Part shown: piece after piece, positions 60,646-64,000 of the stretch
How positions within the stretch are numbered: position 1 is the stretch's first letter
Layout: each line of letters opens with the position of its first letter
Source of the DNA: an uncultured Coriobacteriaceae bacterium
GTDB lineage: Bacteria > Actinomycetota > Coriobacteriia > Coriobacteriales > Coriobacteriaceae
DNA length: 64,000 nucleotides
Assembly (NCBI GenBank): GCA_944320725.1
Contig: CALUIM010000002.1
Coordinates: 124,001 to 188,000 of the forward strand
Direction: 5' to 3'
The notes under the pieces: model-generated
The model's database searches: none
What the model was told of the DNA's origin: nothing
Seen by the model: the letters and a program-made list of their open reading frames with translations, nothing else
Made by a program: the position numbers and the translations under genes

Positions 60646-62037
60646 ATGGCAGATACGGATGTGGCCCAGGCCACGCAAGAGAGCCAGGAGGATCGAGAGC
60701 TTGGTACGCTCCCTATCCCGCAGCTCTTCATTAAGTATTCGGCGATTGCATTCGCCGGCATGATCGCTCAGATCATCATGGTTGTGCTCGAGGGCATCAT
60801 CATGGGCAACGGACTGGGTGCGCACGGCCTCGCCTGCGTCTCCATCATCATGTCCATCGAGCTTCTAAACGTGGCGCTTGGCAGCGCGCTCGCCGTTGGT
60901 GTTTCTACCGTTGCGGGCAATCGCCTCGGCGCTGGTGATACCGAGGGCGCTAAGACGGCGTTTTCTCAGGGATTCTGGTTCACCACGTTCCTCATCATCC
61001 TGCTCGTGGTGCTCGCTGAGATCTTCGTCGAGCCGCTCGTCGCGTTCTTGGGTGCCACCCCGGACATCTTTGATGACTCCGTGGGCGCTATTCGCGTCTT
61101 CTTGCTTGGTCTGCCGTTCTGCGTAATCGGCCAGATGCTCTGCGGCATGCTCCGTATCGACGAGAAGCCGCATGCGGCTGCGACCATTCAGATTGTGTCT
61201 GCCGTTATCGCCATCATCTGGCTCGCGCTTTCTACGTTCGTCCTCAACTTCGGCGTCACTGGTGCCGGCCTGTATTACGCCGCTTCCATTGGCATCTGGT
61301 TCGTGGTGATCTACTACTTCGTTGGTGGCGAGCGCTCCATCTTCCAGATTCGCGCCAAGGACATGAAGCTCGATTTTGGTCTCTGCTTCCAGATTGTGAA
61401 GATTGGCTTCCCGCTGTTTTTGCTGCAGGCTACGAGCTCGGTGTATACCACCGTGGTGAACAATCAGCTCGGCATGCTTGGCTCCAGCCTTGATATCGCC
61501 GCGTTCGCCATCATCAACGGTTATGTGGTCTACATCATCATGATGGTGGTTCAGGCCATCACCTACGGCGTCCAGCCCATCGCCGCCTACAACGCCGGCG
61601 CGAAGGCCTATGGCCGCATGAAGCAGCTCCTTACCACGTCGCTCGCCGCCGAGGTCATCGTGATTGCCATCGTGACCGTGATCGTGTGGCTCGCCGCGTA
61701 TCCCATCTGCCTCATCTTCGCAGGCGATCCCGAGCTGGCAACAGTTTCTGCCGACGCAACCCGCATCGTCATCCTCTTCGGTGCGCTTGGTTGGGCATCT
61801 CAGGTTATTTCCAGCTACTTCGAGTGCGTCGAGAAGATCGTTATCGCCACGATTCTGGGTATCGCGCGCTACATCTTCTTCACCATTCCGGCGGTCTACA
61901 TCCTGGGTGGCATGATGGGCGTCCAGGGCGTCTGGGTTGCACAGCCCGTCGCCGACGTGATTACGTTCGTGCTCGTTGCAATCTTTGTGGTCTATGAGAT
62001 CAAGCGTCTTTCCTCGCTTGAGCAGAAGGAGGCATAA
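60646..62037 (+). CDS. MATE-family efflux transporter
   Basis: 463 aa with 12 membrane helices in two homologous halves. The family pattern starts with PIPQLFIKYSAIAFAGMIAQ, followed by LGSALAVGVSTVAGNRLGAGD and, in the second half, YGVQPIAAYNAGAKAYGRMK. MATE pumps export organic cations or drugs in exchange for Na+ or H+. ATG 60646 follows GAAGGGAGACCGTC. It is 4 bases before the second amidohydrolase gene, so they form an operon; the pump may expel the hydrolysis product or the toxic substrate. Confidence 0.93.
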   Translation: MADTDVAQATQESQEDRELGTLPIPQLFIKYSAIAFAGMIAQIIMVVLEGIIMGNGLGAHGLACVSIIMSIELLNVALGSALAVGVSTVAGNRLGAGDTEGAKTAFSQGFWFTTFLIILLVVLAEIFVEPLVAFLGATPDIFDDSVGAIRVFLLGLPFCVIGQMLCGMLRIDEKPHAAATIQIVSAVIAIIWLALSTFVLNFGVTGAGLYYAASIGIWFVVIYYFVGGERSIFQIRAKDMKLDFGLCFQIVKIGFPLFLLQATSSVYTTVVNNQLGMLGSSLDIAAFAIINGYVVYIIMMVVQAITYGVQPIAAYNAGAKAYGRMKQLLTTSLAAEVIVIAIVTVIVWLAAYPICLIFAGDPELATVSADATRIVILFGALGWASQVISSYFECVEKIVIATILGIARYIFFTIPAVYILGGMMGVQGVWVAQPVADVITFVLVAIFVVYEIKRLSSLEQKEA

Positions 62038-62041
62038 CATC

Positions 62042-63682
62042 ATGGCTACGGCAGAGTTGGTTCTGAAGAGCAACGCGGTTTTCACAGGCGATGGCAGCCA
62101 GCCGTTCGCCGGCGGTGTCGCGATTGCCGACGGCAAGATCCTCGCGTGCGGCGATGATGCGACGATCGCGCCCTACATTGGCGAGGACACCGAGGTCCGC
62201 GAGTATGGCGACAAGCTCATCATGCCGGGTTTCAACGATTCGCACACCCACTTCACGCAGGGCGCGCTTGTAGATGATCCGGATTTCTGCATTCATATCG
62301 GCGGGACCGATACGCTCGAGGAGGCGCTCGCCAACCTGAAAGCGTGGGCCGACGCGCATCCCAACAACGAGTGGGTGTTTGGCAACGAGGTCATTCAGTT
62401 CAACTGGGAGACGCCGCTCATGCCCACCGCAGCGCAGATCGATGCGGTGATTCCCGATCGTCCGGTCGTGCTTGCCCAGGTCGACATGCACACGTTCTCG
62501 GCTAACACGCGTGCTATGGAGAAGGCAGGTGTCACGCGCGATACGCCCGATCCGTACGGCGGCGAGATCCTGCACGACGAGCAGGGCGAGCCCACCGGTG
62601 TCTTCTCCAACACCGCTACGGACATCTTTACGGCGCTGCTGTTCCATCCCGAGTGGGAGGATATGAAGACCTCGTATCGCAAGGGATTCGAGAAGGCGAA
62701 GCGCCTGGGCCTCACCTCCGTGTGCGTGGTCTTCCCCGAGGGCGTTTCCTACGACGACCCGTTCGAGGTATTCCATGAGTTCGAGCAGGATGGCGAGCTG
62801 CCGTTCCGCATGCCGTATTACACGCAGCTCTCGAGCAGCGAGCATGAGGACCTCATCGCTAAGATCGAGCGCATGCAGGAGAAGTACAACAAGCCCGGCT
62901 CGCTCATCACCTGCAATGGCTTCAAGATTCTGATCGACGGCGTGTGCTCCGACCACACCGCGTGGATGGCGTGGCCCTATGCGAACGATGCCACAACCAA
63001 CGGCATGCCCGCTATGGACCTCACCCAGGTGCGCTCCGATCTGCTGCGCGCCTGCGAGGCAGGATATCCCGTGCGCATTCATACCATTGGCGATGCCGCG
63101 GTGCATTGGGCGCTCGATGCGTTCGATGAGGCGAAGCGCCGCTGCGGTGATAAGGGTCTGCGTCACGTGCAGGAGCATGTCGAGACCATTCAGCCCGACG
63201 ACCTCAAGCGTTTTGCCGAGATTGGTGTGGTTGCCTGCATGCAGCCCATGCACATGATTCTCGACCTCGAATTCCGCTCGAAGGACGACGCCGTTGGTCC
63301 CGAGCGCCTGCCGTACTGCTGGCCCATGCGCTCGCTCATCGATGCCGGTACCGGCGTCGCGCTTTCCACCGACTTCCCCGTGGTGGGTATCGAGCCGCTT
63401 GAGGAGGTTTATGCCGCGGTGACCCGCCAGCTCTTCGACGGCACGCCCGAGGAGGGTTGGGTGCCCGAGCAGCGCATCACCATGGCCGAGGCACTCAAGG
63501 CCTATACCTATGGTTCGGCCTATTGCGAGGGCGTCGAGGATCAGGTTGGTACCCTCGAGGCTGGCAAGCTCGCCGATGTGATTGTGCTTTCGAAGAACCT
63601 CTTTAAGGTCGATCCCAAGGAGATTCTGGAGACCACGGTCGATCTTACGGTCTTCAATGGCAAGGTGGTCTACGAGGCGTAA
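62042..63682 (+). CDS. YtcJ-like amidohydrolase (second copy)
   Basis: 546 aa. Same layout as the gene at 57389: N-terminal beta domain (AVFTGDGSQPFAGGVAIADG), metal ligands H68 and H70 in NDSHTHFT, RIHTIGDAAVHWAL, HVQEHVETI, and Asp in LSTDFPVVGIEP, ending GTLEAGKLADVIVLSKNLF. Identity with the first copy is clear but moderate, so the substrate may differ. GAAGGAGGCATAAC precedes ATG 62042, partly inside the end of the MATE gene. Confidence 0.9.
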   Translation: MATAELVLKSNAVFTGDGSQPFAGGVAIADGKILACGDDATIAPYIGEDTEVREYGDKLIMPGFNDSHTHFTQGALVDDPDFCIHIGGTDTLEEALANLKAWADAHPNNEWVFGNEVIQFNWETPLMPTAAQIDAVIPDRPVVLAQVDMHTFSANTRAMEKAGVTRDTPDPYGGEILHDEQGEPTGVFSNTATDIFTALLFHPEWEDMKTSYRKGFEKAKRLGLTSVCVVFPEGVSYDDPFEVFHEFEQDGELPFRMPYYTQLSSSEHEDLIAKIERMQEKYNKPGSLITCNGFKILIDGVCSDHTAWMAWPYANDATTNGMPAMDLTQVRSDLLRACEAGYPVRIHTIGDAAVHWALDAFDEAKRRCGDKGLRHVQEHVETIQPDDLKRFAEIGVVACMQPMHMILDLEFRSKDDAVGPERLPYCWPMRSLIDAGTGVALSTDFPVVGIEPLEEVYAAVTRQLFDGTPEEGWVPEQRITMAEALKAYTYGSAYCEGVEDQVGTLEAGKLADVIVLSKNLFKVDPKEILETTVDLTVFNGKVVYEA

Positions 63683-63693
63683 AGCCTCCACGG

Positions 63694-63772
63694 AGAGCCT
63701 CCGGGATTTTCCTTGCTGCGTCCTCGCCGCGCTGCGGCTGCGGATTGCAGCTACGGAAAACCCGGAGGCTCT
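63694..63772 (+). terminator. Long hairpin after the second amidohydrolase gene
   Basis: AGAGCCTCCGGGATTTTCC (63694-63712) pairs with GGAAAACCCGGAGGCTCT (63755-63772) with one bulge, around a GC-rich internal loop. A CTTTTCG tract follows at 63777. Likely terminator or attenuator before the third copy. Confidence 0.6.
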
Positions 63773-63822
63773 TCGGCTTTTCGTCTAGCGTGGGTGCGAG
63801 GAATTATGTGGAAGGGTTCGTG

Positions 63823-64000
63823 ATGTTTGCGGACCGTGTGCTCAAGACGACGAAGCTATTCATGTCGACCGATAATTGGCCCTATGCGGGCGGAGTTGCC
63901 ATGGCAGGCGACCGCATCTGCGCGGTAGGGCCGTGGGATGAGGTCGAATACTGGATTGGCCCCGATACCGAGGTGCTCGATCTCGGCGATGCGTTCGTGT
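63823..64000 (+). CDS. YtcJ-like amidohydrolase (third copy, 5' part)
   Basis: ATG 63823 with GAAGGGTTCGTG ahead opens a frame that runs to the window end (59 residues). It matches the N-terminal beta domain of the other two copies: PYAGGVAMAGDRICAVGPWD followed by an acidic I-G-P-D-T-E-V-L-D-L-G-D strand. The metal-binding HxH would lie just beyond the edge. A third member of the cluster. Confidence 0.8.
   Translation, partial: MFADRVLKTTKLFMSTDNWPYAGGVAMAGDRICAVGPWDEVEYWIGPDTEVLDLGDAFV

Overview
The window is a GC-rich, densely packed bacterial chromosome segment. The best match is an actinobacterium of class Coriobacteriia, close to Collinsella. This is inferred from high-GC codon use, two LuxR-type regulators with a multi-helix membrane N-terminus (typical of the class), a tad pilus locus without a secretin, a T-box in front of pheST, and tandem amidohydrolase/permease genes. 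No 16S gene is present, so genus is a guess.

Layout. 1-3.4 kb: 3'-truncated M32 carboxypeptidase divergent from an Ntn-type amide hydrolase, then a FitA/VapC-like toxin-antitoxin pair. 3.5-8.3 kb: T-box leader, pheS, pheT and a phospholipase-C-like protein. 8.4-9.8 kb: a frameshifted nuclease-like accessory gene and an AT-rich stretch with a perfect 24-bp inverted repeat. 9.9-16.5 kb: pyruvate kinase, a YhcH-family protein, a Ca2+-type P-ATPase and rsgA. 16.8-26.4 kb: tad pilus operon (cpaB, tadZ, tadA, tadB, tadC, two Flp pilins, several TadE/TadG-like proteins, a DUF192 protein), with no prepilin peptidase in view. 26.4-27.6 kb: accessory island with a decayed AlbA_2/Schlafen-type gene, tRNA-Phe and a possible type I toxin module. 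28-33.7 kb: GH5-like protein, rsmI, metG, rsmA, tatD. 33.7-42.9 kb: cell-envelope and signalling block (D-Ala-D-Ala carboxypeptidase, VanRS-like pair, lone pstB, PhoBR-like pair, htpG). 43.5-49.8 kb: two exported proteins, a NUDIX-Vsr fusion, a 52-aa membrane protein, a Bce-type ABC transporter and YxeA.

49.8-64 kb is the most distinctive part. A membrane LuxR regulator faces a catabolic cluster: putrescine carbamoyltransferase, agmatine/putrescine antiporter, agmatine deiminase and a second antiporter paralogue. A second, related membrane LuxR regulator follows, set among three paralogous YtcJ-like amidohydrolases and a MATE transporter. The likely logic is uptake of agmatine, deimination to carbamoylputrescine, phosphorolysis to putrescine and carbamoyl phosphate, then putrescine export. 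Carbamate kinase is not in the window. The amidohydrolase/MATE half looks like a second import/hydrolysis/export unit of unknown substrate.

Main leads for follow-up: the NUDIX-Vsr fusion, the repeat-flanked 27-aa hydrophobic peptide, the symmetric operator and the recurring GCGAACGGT motif in the agmatine locus, the amidohydrolase-MATE-LuxR unit, the GH5 protein lacking its acid/base glutamate, and the homopolymer frameshift at 8840-8845.
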